The position numbers and the translations under genes are program-made. This document shows positions 10,450-23,103 of a stretch of DNA of 64,000 nucleotides, in pieces (position 1 is the first letter of the stretch; every line of letters starts with the position of its first letter). The notes under the pieces are model-generated. The model did not search any database. It was given only the letters and a program-made list of their open reading frames with translations, and was not told where the DNA came from. Origin of the DNA: Neopestalotiopsis rosae (lineage: Eukaryota; Ascomycota; Sordariomycetes; Amphisphaeriales; Sporocadaceae); the NCBI GenBank assembly GCA_023078685.1, contig JALGAS010000002.1, positions 1,302,001 to 1,366,000 of the forward strand, written 5' to 3'.

Positions 10450-13264
10450 TGCGACAGCCGAGGATCTATTTTTAATTGTCAGACAAAGTGTTGTAAACAG
10501 ATCAGTCCTTCGCGAAAGGTTGACTCCGGTGATTCTGAGCTTTAGTGGAGAGGGGAAAGCAGTCATTTTTATATCAGTCTCAATCTGCTGAAAGATTCGA
10601 GCTCGAGCTGGGGCAATGTCGAGATGCACCACACTCACAATAAGAAGACTAAGTGGCTGCTACCTTGCAGCTGTCCTTGACCGGGGCAACTGACTCCTCC
10701 GCAATGATATACAAGGAAAACCACCAAGTCCCTGTACGTACTGCACGGGGAATTCGCTTGCATGGCACGTGCCAGGATGGTGGCCTGGTTGATATGCGGA
10801 GAGAGATAGGTACAAGGGAGGAACATAGCGTGGGAGTTTTCGAAATACAAGGGAGGAACATAGCGTGGTATTTTTTGACCATGCCTAAACCTTCGGGTTT
10901 TGAGCAACAAATCAGGTACTTCTTGCAGCTGTCGCCTTCGAAAAATGGATTGTAGTAGCCACAATCAAATTACTGAGAACCCGCCATTTATTGTCTAGAG
11001 CCTGAACCTGACTGATTACTTGGTGTGGAGAGCCACCATTGCACAAGAAAATTCTACGATTTTCTCGGTGTTGGGAGCTGCAAAGATCGTTGGTATGGAT
11101 TTACAATCGCAGTGGTCGCAGTGGGAACTAATGCTGGACGGATCTCGAGATCAGTGAGTCTTGTGCGAATGTCTATGATTGAAAGGGACATATAAATCCT
11201 GAGAAGTCGACCTAGCATTCCTTCGTGACACTCAATCATTATACTGTGACGATTGGTTGGTTGAAGCCGAAAGAGAGACTTTCCTGACTGAATGTTTTCG
11301 TAGGCAATCAAGAATATAGATTAGAGCCTTTCACAACAAGAAGCGAAAGGAGAGAAGAAGTAACGGGAATGGGACTTCATATATATAATGTCACCGTATC
11401 GAGCGAAGGGGGTCGCAAATGCTCGTCACAGGTTCTCTTGGGTGTTCGGACGGATTTGATTCTTCGATGCTCAGAACGTATCACACAAAATACGATTCTC
11501 TGGTTCCCATTACATGTCAATCGCCCCACTCATGTTGGCTGTATGAACGGTCAAGCGAGAGCAGGAGCAACATTGTGGTACATGTGGGAACGGACGTATA
11601 TGACTGAATCTGCTAAAAGATCACCCGCAAAAGAACAAGGTCGAGGCCCTGGGAGCCATAATTTTTGGAGGGGAAGCCAACTCCAAAAGACTAGTACCAT
11701 GAAAATTGCAAGTCGCGAAATTCCGTTATGAATTGGAAACGCCCCTGTACCTTTACCATTCTGGCCAATGAAAAGTCTCATGCAACGTTTTGTCACTTGC
11801 TCGATCTGGCATGTTGCAGGGGGTGGCGGTGAGGCATGCGACGGAACAACTGCTCATATGACGGCAGTCATTGGTTGTATATCACTTCTGAAACTTTATA
11901 CAACTGATTCGGCAATAGCGAGGCCCGGTTCTAGTACTCAGGAAGAGTTCTCGGGTTGCTTATCGTTGATAAAGGTGTATGCTTGCGAACTCGAATAGGA
12001 TCTTCGCAAGTGTGCAAGACTCTCGCCTGAGCACGAGCAGGCTTAAAAAATTGTCAGCTTAGTGCGACTAAAATTTTCCGACTCTTATATTCACCACTCT
12101 CGCCAATTAATACCTCCTGAAAACATTACTGTTCGAACGATGAAACGCGTACAGAGCGAAAGTATCGTCATTGACATTGCTATTGCTTGTCTAGAATATG
12201 CTCAAGTTAACATTATCCCGATGCAGCTAGTATTGTTTCTATGACATGATCATATTTCATTGAGTCTCGCATATCAGAAGTCGGGGTGTTGATAAGCTGA
12301 AAGCGAGGCGAATGCTTGAATGAATGATTCAATTGCAAAAGGTTGGGTACATGAATACCAGACTTCAGTGAACAGGGAAAGGAAGTGACAATCAGGGCCA
12401 TGAGCGGGCAAAATCCGAGTTAGCCCCACGCGGTAGAGGTTGTTAGTCTTCACGGGCAACATAGCCAGGTTTTGGAGCACTCTATTGGCGCGCTTCAGCA
12501 TCAATCAGTTCCCGCTCGTCTATGGCCGTTTAGACCACAGACAAGACACATAGCATCGATGGATGTGGCGCCCATGAATTTTGTAACTGCAAAATCTCCT
12601 ACAGAAATAAGCATCGACTATCTGCGGTTGTGCAAACACGTTTATCGTACTCAGCTCACTTGGAGAACGAAACAATCGGAGTCGCGATAATCCTAGGAAG
12701 ACCATACCCCTTGGTATATCGAAATTTATCATATCTGTAATTCTTCGATTAAGTAGGGACATCATTCTCAATCAATCAACTGCTACAAAAAACGCTCTGA
12801 AGTTTTCATCATTAGTCTCAAACCTAGGCATAGAAGTGAGTCTTACCGAATTTATGCACAAATGCTCCACCATCAGGCGCATCTTCAATTGCAACAGACT
12901 AAAACTTCAGAGATCATGTTCGTGTTTATTCATAATAGTGTGCCTTGAAACCAATTGGTAAATCAACGGTAATACTTGATTAGAGTCAATGAACAGATAG
13001 GAACATTTTTCTATCTCCGTCTAGTAGTACATATATCTTGATGCCACGTCTGCCATGACATTTTGAGCTTGAGCCTACTGCGTACAAAGGTATCCTGTGC
13101 TAGCGAGACGCTGTTCATAAACGGAGTGTGATATTAGATAGCTGAGGCTGGCAAAAAGGGTGTAATGTATGTGAGACCGATATCAACAACATCGCCATGT
13201 CCTTGGCACAACTAGTGATGCTTGATGTGCGTAATGTATCATGATCGGCGATGTGCAGAGCTGC
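10450..13264. other. intergenic spacer between copies 3 and 4
   Basis: About 2.8 kb. A minus-strand frame at 11054-11311 opens with a short segment (R-I-Y then hydrophobic) that faintly recalls exon 1 of the family. A stretch near 11.7 kb faintly recalls exon 2. Neither keeps the splice pattern, so I call no relic. No other feature is seen. Confidence 0.4.
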
Positions 13265-13859
13265 TTATCTGGGAAGTCTCTCCTCTTCTGCATCCAGAAG
13301 GATTTGTCGCAATGAATCCAAAAATATCAATATCCGTCGTCGCAACCCGCCCAAGAGAAGTAGCAGAATGTTGTGGATTGCTCTTCGCGAGACGAAAGCA
13401 CATTCTTCGAGACCTACGCCGAGGAATATGCCAACCTGAACCGCAATAGGCATCCAAAGGAAGAGAGTAGTGTCATCACTGGCTTGTAAGTAGTCTATAA
13501 AAGTCGCTAATACTCCAATGCACACGAGATGAAAGACGCAATTCCTATGAGATTATGAACTTTCGTTACAGACGTTTCGGCGAAGCGCGGGATACAACTT
13601 ACATGAAAAATCTCCCATCTCTGGCAACCTCCAGGAAGTAGAGCCAGACGAAGGAGACGAGCAGGACTAGCCATATGAGGTATAGACGAGCAAAGCATTG
13701 ATATTAGTTTCTTCCGGCACCTACGATCTGTCGGGGGTATACCTACATTGTCGCAGCTAGCAGCAATTCGTCATTCTGTGTTCCAAGTGTGCTAGCAACT
13801 ATAATAGCCAGTGAAGATATATTCATCGCGATATAACAAGTCCTCATCAAAGGAAACAT
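13265..13859 (-). CDS. tandem 4-TM protein family, copy 4 (defective first acceptor)
   Basis: By alignment to its siblings the exons are 13859-13747 (113 nt), 13686-13603 (84 nt) and 13544-13265 (280 nt), giving 158 aa. The second intron (58 bp, GTAAGT donor, ATAG acceptor) is normal. The first intron has a good GTAGGT donor, but the position where all five other copies have AG reads CG (13688-13687). Nearby AG alternatives shift the frame or meet a stop. The coding sense is otherwise preserved in all exons: helix 2 has the L-V-S-F-V-W-L-Y-F-L-E core, helix 4 has A-V-Q-V-G-I-F-L-G-V-G-L-E-E-C, and the tail ends E-E-E-R-L-P-R. The tail is longer than in copies 2 and 3, with two arginine-spaced amphipathic stretches. 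It may be a recent pseudogene or use a non-canonical acceptor. Confidence 0.6.
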
Positions 13860-14405
13860 AGTCGGAACTTGACGTAGTAATAGAACGCCCGCGGGTTTGG
13901 AATTTGAAGTACTCGGTCGCGGTTCAAGTAAAATCTTTAAGCAGCTGCAAAATGACAAAGGGAACGAATAGTAAGGTCTAAGTCTATGCCGATAAAAAAA
14001 CATCTTGTTTATGATGTGCGATCTGTATTTCTTAAATAGATGTGAGGAAGAAAAAAGGGATGGGGTCTTTAGATGGTTGACTTGGATATGATCAAGTCGA
14101 TTTCCCTTCGCTCGTAAAGTGGCTCGTAAATGGTAGTAGGCCTTGGCGATCCGGCTGATGCAAGTGAGCTGCAAAGTATGTATTTGACCGGCTAGCGGCC
14201 AGTGCACACTTGCAGCAACGTGGAAAGTGCAAAGAGAAATTCATAAACACCCCTGTTGAAGCCTTCTCATTGGCGGTTGTCGCTTTAGGGGCCGGGGGGT
14301 CGTGTCCTCGGCACCCTCCATAGTGTGTAATGGGAGATTCGCTAGAATACCACGAATTTTTCTCGAAACTTTTCTTTATCCACTCTGCCCAGAACAACCC
14401 CTGGT

Positions 14406-14747
14406 CTATGTGACAACACCGCAAGATGCTCTTTTGCTATTCTCCACATCATGGCAAAAGAGGGCCAGCTGAAGGTCTGGGAAGATCTCCCCCAAAAAGT
14501 GCTCGCCCAAGCAGGGCACGGGATGTGGAACACGAAGCCTACACCACTCCTCAGCATTGCGGACTTTGCGGGGTAGAATCTCGATAACGTGGCGCAGCGA
14601 AAATGCCAAACCCTCGACAAAGTAACCTGTATGTACGATCTTGTTCTCTTGACAGTACGGCCCTATATTGCAGATACAATGACGAATTGTCGAATTGTTC
14701 TGGCAGATCCCCTTAGTTGATGACCAAGCCTTATCGGTCAATTCCAC
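14406..14747 (-). other. open frame without start codon, possible gene remnant
   Basis: A 113-codon frame that opens at a GTG and contains no methionine. The translation is rich in Cys, His and Arg, including an H-V-I-E-I-L-P-R-K-V-R segment, and differs in composition from the surrounding noise. There is no recognised domain. If real it would need an upstream exon; CAG acceptors lie nearby around 14760. It could equally be chance. Confidence 0.2.
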
Positions 14748-15204
14748 TATGTACCTGCAGCCTTATGAACGATACAGTTCTTGACAATTTTCCATTGTAT
14801 GGTCTCTTAGATTAGAAATACATGATTTGGCCTTTTGAGCTCCGTTGCCATATCTTGAAAGTAGCCGCCACGAGGCGAGGCTAATTTTAGTAACTTTCCA
14901 TCTCCAGTCGAGATCTTCCGCCACGGAGTGACAGAATGATCACACTTGTCTTCAAAGTGTACATGCAAGACTTATAAGTAGTTTCATATCTCTTGCACTG
15001 GTGAATTGCAACAAGCGGATTTTGAACAGCTATCTGCATCATTGCTGGGCCATTTCCCGATTGGTTCCCGACCGTACAAGTTACAGAGCATAGCACACCA
15101 GGAAATATCCCGAGCTAGCGTGACAAGTAATTGGAAATACGGTGGCATGAGATCCCCACGCCGGCACCGAGTCCGCTGTTTCTCCAGCGCGAACCCTCCA
15201 GCGC

Positions 15205-15240
15205 GGACTACGGCGGGGCGGGGCGTGCCGGTCTCCCCTA
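15205..15240. repeat. short GC-rich element, copy a
   Basis: A GC-rich island in AT-rich sequence, with GGGGCGGGGCGTGCCGG followed by a C run. A close match in the same orientation lies at 18111-18145. It may be a fragment of a dispersed element or a conserved site; no target-site duplication was identified. Confidence 0.3.
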
Positions 15241-18110
15241 ACTCAGCTCAATAGCGGGCTAATCTATAATGAAACAGGCATTTTGTTCTTTCCGTTGGTG
15301 AGGACTCAGATAAAAAATGTGTTTCCCTATAATTGACCCCGAAATCTTGCATATCAATTATTTTATAACATCCTAAGTAGTCTTCGTAATCTTGATGATC
15401 AAAACCGTCAAAGGATACAGCTCCTTTGGCCAAGTGCATGATGGACCGGCAAAACTCGAGCCGTTGTAATTCACCATAAGGTACCAGTGAAATGCAATAG
15501 AGTGTTGGCCAATGGATAGGTATTTATTCTTCGAGCGACTCCAGGCTGAAGATTTACAAGATGAGTAGGCGAAGAGGATGGTGGATGTTTGATTTCAAGA
15601 TTGATCATGTTATTCCTGTGCCACAACCATTCAATACTAACAGTATGTATCCAACAGTTCCATAACACAAAATTAGCAGCGCCGTACAGGACGTGATATC
15701 CCAGTAAACATGCCCGAAGTGACAGTGACTCACCTCATGCCATTGCCACATTGCAAGTAAGTGAACTTGATTTTGATACTACAGCATGTCCATACTTTTT
15801 TCTGCTCTCATCGATAGTATCACGTTTTTAATATCCACTTTGCTGCAAATGATTCGCCACGACGCGTACAGTTGTACTGGAGCGGCTGAAGAGTCCATAC
15901 TACACTCTATCAATAAGAAGTCTTTCAGGGGCATACTGCACCTGTTCAAGATACGATTCAACCAACAGGAATCAAGAACATGAGTGCACGACACTTATAT
16001 ATCTTTGTGTAACAATTCTTCCATATGTAACTAATATTACTCGTTCCGCCAGATTGAATACGGCTGATTGAACCAAGTAGTCTGGGCTTCCCCGTCATCA
16101 CTCCGTGAGATGTGCAGTATCGCAACTGTCTGGTCCTTGTCTTTGGCTGGCACATTGCTTTTTGGGGGCATATTGTGTTAGAAGCCTTAAAATCGAGCTC
16201 GGGCTAGATACATGTGAAAATACATGTCCCAATACTCGGACTTTAGTGACGGATTGTTCAAGTAGATGCCTGAAATGGTCGAGAGACAGATGATACATAT
16301 GAGGGCTCACGGGGACATTCTGCGGCGATTTGTACTGTTCGGAGTATGTGTGGATTGACGAGAATCTCTTTGACCCGAACACAAAGCCTGATTCTTAATA
16401 ACACGGCCATTCCTGGCCAATTTCCTATTCTTTATTATGTTTGCTGCAATTACCGCTGCATTTCGGTAGCTAGGTGGGTGGGCGGATGTGTTAGCCACGT
16501 GGGATCTATCGCCTTGGTGTGTTCGGGTCTGCAGACCGGCTCGCCGTGCAAGTCCCCTATGCTCAAGACATTACAGACTCACGCCAGGTCCTTCGACAAG
16601 ATTACACTGACATTCAAATCTCATGGTGTGAAGTACGAGTGAAGTGTTAAGGAAAAACCGCCAGATTGATGCGAGTATTGTTGCAAGCTTTATTACTTGC
16701 CATGGTCGAATAAGTGCTCTTGGTATGGTCAGGCAGGGGTTTGTTGCAGCAAATGCACGCCATGCAACCCAGACGTATCGCCAAGGTATTTCGAAAGTAT
16801 TTCGAAAGTATTTGGCGAAAGAGAGGAAGAGAACGCCACCAATATAGCTAGCCTATCTTACCCGTGCCGAGTGTGTGGAGCTCAGACAAGCAAAGTCACA
16901 GCACGACCGTGCCGATACCTTCAAGGCTCCGTCGGCTACTCTTTTCATCAGCCTCAAAGGTTCAGTCTAAGTCCTTGGCTGGTAACATGTCCTTGCACCC
17001 CTTGAAAGACGCTGAAGATATGAAAACATGAGGGTACATATGTTGGCTCAGCACAGCTCTCTATAGAAGCTGTTAAACCCACGCACTCCAAGAGCTCCCC
17101 CAGAGCTAAGCTGCTCCTCGCACCGCTTGTGTCCATGACGTGCAGATCATTAAGAGCTATGTTGCTCTAGCTTTGGAGCTGAGTGACCTTTCACACCAAC
17201 TTATTGGGCAGAGCTCCCAGTACCATAAAGGTGCGATTTAGTACAGCCGCTTTGGGGGATGGTGGAGGGATTTCTGTTGTTCGGTATCGTTACAAGGCTG
17301 CAGTGGCAGTGCACATCGATGCTGTCAGTGGTTGCTAGTGCAGCTGGCTATGCTCTAGTTTATAGCTTCCAAAATGAATCGCCAACAAGCTATTATTAGC
17401 TGAATTTCTCATATATGATGCCCAAGCTGCTCCCCATCAGGTAACGGAAAGTTTCGTGCTGCTAACTGTGTTGATTCAAATGTTCGACAAACGTACAAAA
17501 TTCGACGATTCCTGATCTCAGAAGCCAGACGGTTCTAGATGAACCTCCCTGTTACACAAAAGGCCCATGACATAATTTATGGGTTCCTAGCAGTGTTATG
17601 ACAGGAAGTCGATCGATGTGAAGTCTATTGCATGCAACAAACATTTTCGGCATGCAACATAGTCTACAGGCAATGCTGAGGCTGTGTTCGCAAGCGAGAC
17701 TAATTGAAGGTTCGGGAATCAGAGCTCAGCTCCAGAGCGAAACAATGAGCCTTGAATGAGACGAGATCGTGTAAATGGCCTCGCGACAGAAGAAGATGTT
17801 ACCCTCCGTATCAAAATCACAAATCACATACAGGATTCTTTTCATGCTAATCAAACCGAAAGTTGTAAACATGACACTCGTGCTTCGATGTGAACGGACT
17901 TGGTTCGATTAGTAGTCCCATTTCCGTCGTTCTTACATGATTGCCCCCAAACAAGGAGACTGCATTGCACGAGTTTCAGCCATTGTTGCTCAAGTTCCCA
18001 GTTGCTATTTCACCTCATAAAGTGTAATAGTGCTGCTAGTAATATGGTCCAGATACCCTACACCTCCAGTCGGTAGATATGGTATGTAAGGTAATTCTGA
18101 CGGTATTTAG

Positions 18111-18145
18111 GCGGCTGGGTGGGGCGGAACGTGCCGGATCCCCCT
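18111..18145. repeat. short GC-rich element, copy b
   Basis: Contains GGGGCGGAACGTGCCGG followed by a C run, matching the element at 15205-15240 at most positions. It lies about 0.7 kb from the 3' end of paralog copy 5. Confidence 0.3.
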
Positions 18146-18840
18146 GGCAAGCCCGACTGGAGCTAGTGCCGAGGGAAAACACTGTTTCAGGGTATAACGA
18201 GGTGCCATGCACATTGTCTTCACTTGCCTATTTTTACCATGCTTATGACACTCAGTCAACAACTACAGCACCGTTTTTGGAAAACCAAAACGAAATTTAA
18301 TTCGCCTCAATCCAGGAACATCAATGAAGCTAATGCGACTGCATTGAGCCATTGGTGTAGTACGTACCAACCACGACACTGCGCGACAATGAGCTGTGAA
18401 ATGAGGATTTGCAAGGAGTTCACTCTGCCAAATCAGGAAGACGGAAAAAAAATTAAAAACTCTATTATTACTTGATTTTGTAATGTATGGCCCGTAGATC
18501 CAATTCAGCTTTCCAATCATTCGTCCTGGTAAAGTACACATATTTCCCTTCGATCAATTCCATGAAACATTGAAGACAGGCAACTTGGTAGGTAGTGTGT
18601 ATGTAGTGAATGCGCACCCCAAAGAAGCGCAATGGGCGGTCCTCAGTCGCGTTAACCATAAATTTGCTTCACCTCTTCTGTAACATTCTGTCCAACTCAT
18701 ACAGTGGCTTAACACGATAATAGTGTGACGTGAACGATGGCGAGGCGATTGTCGGTATTCAGATCCAAGCAAAGCCTTGTGGCGCTCACAGACAAACCGA
18801 TAAGTTACATGTATCAATGGCAAGATACGATGCTACAGTA

Positions 18841-19500
18841 TTATGTGGGAAGTCGTTCGCCACCCATTTCTGTGAGAAGTCCTCGTAGCCTCTCCAAGGC
18901 AGCCGTGAAGAAGAGTTGTGATACATCCAAAAGAGACAGAAGTAGGCCGCGAAACCTCCAACATAAGGCTAGAGCGCATTCCTGAAGACCAATGGCCACA
19001 AAGATTCCAAGTTGAGATGCAATCGGAATCCAAGTGAATATTGCGTCAGTATCTTTGGCTCTCAGATAATTGAGGAAAGTTGCTGCCGTTCCAATGCAGA
19101 AGAGGTGATATATGCAGGTCCTGTATAGGAAAACGCCTTCTTGTTAGACACGGGAAGCAATCAGAGGGGTAGGGTCAAAGCAGAAGAACAGGAGACGGGT
19201 GAACGAGATTTGAAGACAAATTTTAGAGATATCCTACATGAAGAATATAGACTCTCTAGCAGTCTCCAAGAAATATAGCCAAACGAAGAGGGAGAACAAG
19301 GTGAACCACACGAAAAATGATCTGGAAATTACAGATGTTAGTCTATGCCCTTCCAACTCAAGTTTGGGAGAGCGATCATACACAGTCACAGCGAAAAGGT
19401 CTTGATCAATATGTCTTCCAATCGTGCTGATAGTTAAAATAATCATCGCAGGAATCATCATGGTGATGTAAACCCCCTTCATCAAAGTCAGCATCACCAT
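18841..19500 (-). CDS. tandem 4-TM protein family, copy 5
   Basis: Exons 19500-19382 (119 nt), 19321-19238 (84 nt) and 19120-18841 (280 nt) give 160 aa. The introns are 60 bp and 117 bp, both phase 2, with acceptors CCAG and ACAG. Helix 1 lies after a short methionine-rich start; ATGs at 19494 and 19482 are alternatives. Helix 2 contains F-S-L-F-V-W-L-Y-F-L-E. Helix 3 starts T-C-I-Y-H-L-F-C-I-G. Helix 4 contains Q-L-G-I-F-V-A-I-G-L-Q-E-C. The amphipathic tail has two arginine-leucine-rich stretches and ends G-G-E-R-L-P-T at the stop. Exon 3 has the same length as in copy 4, so these two may be the closest pair. It looks intact; function unknown. Confidence 0.75.
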
Positions 19501-22500
19501 GGCTTGAAGTGGCGATGAGCCTTAGTATTATGTGCTGGAAAGAAATGAGCAATCGTGGCAAACGTAAGGAGGCCATTAATCAATTTGTAGTGAGAAGAAG
19601 ACAGAAAGATCGGCTGAAAAGTCAAACATCCAAAGTCAATGGTGGAGGCCTGTAATTGTAGGCGCAGGTAGGAATGGTAAAAGAAGGGGAAAGATGCTCC
19701 AGAATAAGTCGCGTCTAGGATGAGGAGCAGGAGGGTCATGACAGACAGGGATAGCTAGATGTACATCATCGACTAGCCTGCTCTCTTTCTGGGTCCTGGT
19801 ACCTTGACATGATGCTGTATGGGGCAAGACCCTGGCCATTCGGAGCAAGTGAATGCGAAGATCCAATGTTCCACTGCATTTGCACGTCTCACAGATGCTC
19901 ACAGGGATTATGCACTCTTTTTGTCTGCGAAGTGCGGGGGTTCTTGGAAAGGCCATTCAGCTGCGTTATAGTCTGCAGCTTATTCTCGAAGCGAGCCCAA
20001 TTAACACAATATATTTGCAAGGTTATATACTTGGACCGTATGATAAATCCGAACCATCTATCCATCAAAACTCACTTTTCACAGAGGTAACTTGTGGTAA
20101 ACATGAGCAGCATCGATTCTCAAAAGGCCTGCTTTATGCTGAGCGTTCGAGCGGAGCAATTCCGTTGTGCGTTTCGATTGTATCTCTACTGCAAGAAACG
20201 CCCTTGAGAGCTGCCCATCCAGTGTTATTTCCCTAATTCGATGGGACTTCACGATATTCTCCACCTATGTACTTACTCTCCCATGAAGTCAAGGGCTCAG
20301 GCTCACGTGCGGGCTCGCCCGGTCCCGGCACGACGTTGACTGGCTTCAAGCTGTTTTTCGTTGAATGATATGATCCACTTGTCATGTTCACGATGCAGTT
20401 TTATCAAAATCAACTTGTGTCTCTGCAAGAAGGTGTACTTTACACTGGTAGGGGATAATCAAAATCGTTACCTTTTCGGATACGTGGCTGAAGCACTCAA
20501 AATAACGCGTAGTAACAACTGGTGTGCCTCTGCATCTACAATGGCAATCGATCGCAGCCCGAACGTAGCACTTGAGACAGACAACAGTACTTTGCGACTC
20601 ATGCTGCGCTCAATCTAGGTGAGACTGACTGTCACGAAACATCCAGTAGCAAAGGCAACCATAGCTCACAAACACTTTGTCAGTTGGGCTGCAAAGTTCG
20701 ATCATGAAATATAAAGTCAAGCACTGCCATGATCAGGATGCTTTCAGACTTAAGTACTAGGGAATTTGTACACCGGGTCCATGACGAAGCTGCCGGTATA
20801 TACAACGATTTGGATTTCCAAATTGCCCGTTACGCAAAACTATCTTGTAGCCTTCGCAATCTTTGATTTCGGGTTCGTATAAACACAGTCACTCCACGAC
20901 CATTCAAATATACTGCGGAAAGATTCCACGGTATTGTGAGCGAAGTATAAGTACCTCCCTGCTCATCAACGCATCCCGGGGCGCAGCCTCACAGCTTGTC
21001 TGTTCATGAGCATGTGGATAACAAAAAAGCATTTCTGCATAGAGAACCATCACGATTTATGATGTGGTTTCGATACTCGGCGTGATCTCATGACCACAGC
21101 CATCTGTATCGTTTCAACGGTGATTCTGTGTTAGAATAGGCTGGGTCAAAAGGGAATGACATGAGGGGCCAAGACAGGAAGGGCAGTAATTTGTGCTAAG
21201 AAAATAGCGACGGACAGTGGCGGAGATGATGGGAGAACCTATCATGACGAACTAGGTCTTTCCAGTATTCACTTAAAACACTATTATCGAAAAGGTAAAT
21301 CTCAATGGCAGAAGAGGGGGGACAGTGTGGCGTTGGTTTATTCTTTGGACGCGAGCGGTTGGTCGTCCATTTCTTGGCCTACCTGTATCTTCGTTGCCAG
21401 TCAAAACCTGGTGCGTCCTCTCCCGGAAGCATCCCCGGTCGCTGGAAACCTGTCAGGACTTTTAATGGCGCTGAAAAGATCGTTGTGACTAGGAGGAATG
21501 GCGTTCCTAGAACATTTTAGCACAAAATGATGGTTCCTCGTTCGACATTCGTAGAGGCAAGAATGTCTTGTACCTTATCCACACAGACCAAACCAGCCTC
21601 TGCGGGGTATTTCTTGCGCGATACACCATACTTCGGCATGTCTCACATTAGCTCCAGCCTATGAGGACTAAACCATTGAGCTAACAATTATTCTCGTTTG
21701 GCAAGGCCCAAAAGGGAATGGGAATGACACTCAAGGACTTGTGGTTATGGGGGAAACCGTTTTGCGCTGCAGTCACATGCTAGTGAGCTTTGTAGCGGGA
21801 ACACATTTATTCCAATGTGCGGACAGCCCATCTGCTCTTATTCTGCATGTACTACCATAGAGCAACGAGGCATTAGGTGGAACGACATCTCCATTTGACC
21901 AACGACTCCTATATTCACAGTAGCGCACTGTGTAGAGGGCGTTTCTGATTCTTAGCTGGAATTTTTTCATGGTTCATTCGGAGCTTCCTTGGTACACATC
22001 TTACGGTTTACTCAACCCTATTCGTAGGAGGGAGATCCCCGAATGGAATAGTCACACACGCAAATAGCTAGAATCCGGCTACGCAAAAGGTGCTATAATG
22101 TTCGATGGCCCCACCCTCGCCAGAGCTCTCTACTACAGTACGACACGATAAAGCAGAAAAGTAGCCAATCAAAGATGGCCAATGAGCATCTCTCTTATGC
22201 CTCTTCCATTCTAATTGAACTGACCCTCATTCTCGTCCAACTCAACGTAGCGAAAGGAGTAGGCACTCCGGAGTTAGAGAATAATCAAGCGAACTAATAC
22301 AATGCTACATAAGTAGGGTGAAATTGGCGGACGGAGTCTTGATGTGATGCCCAGAAATACATTCTTTGGACCTATCTACTTCCTATGTAGGTCCACTCTA
22401 CTATATTTTGGCGCCCATATGTGTTTCGGTGAGAACGCACACAGTACGCAGCACACCAACAAGCGATCCGATGTGCCAGAACCCACCATTACGAGACCGA

Positions 22501-23103
22501 GTGACTTCGATCGATCGAATGCTTGAATGTGTGAGGCGGGGTGAAAGCAGGAAGCCTCTTTCAACTGTAGTGCTAAGAAGCGATGAGCATGAGACTGGTG
22601 CGCGGTTCATCAATGCCTCTTCTTTCAGGCCGTTTCTAGGGAGCCCTAAGTCACTTGGAAGTCGAAGCATGATGACCTCGTACTACCGCTACAGGGAAGA
22701 CGGCAGACTAAAAGATGAGAAATCGCATGCTTTTGGCATGCCTTTAATGTTTTCTTATTTTTTTTTCTTTTTCGTTGCATTCTTTTCAACTGCACCCACC
22801 ACGAGAAACAAGATTTGAAGCAAAATTCCCGTCGCTGTGTACATTCCTAATTTCCATCAACTGAAGACAACCAAAAGAATGGTATATTTCCGCTTCGCTC
22901 CGTAAACACGCTATTGAATACAAGTGGAAGAGGGTCTCTGGTTGTGAACGCCTCCAACTTGCTAAACTCCGATAACATTCAAACCATACGAGTACTCAAA
23001 ACAGTCTTAAAACACGGAAAACAGATTGCCAACTTCCAAGGTGGGAGGCCGAGACACGACGTCAAAGAGCAGAAGTCCATGACGAGCTCGAATGTTTGCG
23101 TTT
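19501..23103. other. intergenic spacer between copies 5 and 6
   Basis: About 3.6 kb with no convincing gene. Short frames at 21305-21520 (+) and 22366-22818 (+) show no domain. A T-rich tract lies near 22755. A GC-rich patch at 20290-20340 weakly resembles the reverse complement of the elements at 15.2 and 18.1 kb. Confidence 0.4.

Larger units (their letters stand above)
13860..18840. other. intergenic spacer between copies 4 and 5
   Basis: About 5 kb, the largest gap in the array. It contains one minus-strand frame without an ATG (14406-14747) that looks somewhat coding. It also holds two short GC-rich islands (15205-15240 and 18111-18145) that share a motif. I find no family copy here, and no clear transposon terminal repeats or transposase. 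Confidence 0.4.

Noticed and set aside
11054..11796. Possible decayed seventh copy of the four-helix family
   Set aside because: Short segments resemble exon 1 (R-I-Y plus hydrophobic) and exon 2 patterns, but no splice sites, 84-nt exon or helix 3/4 block follow. The similarity could be chance.
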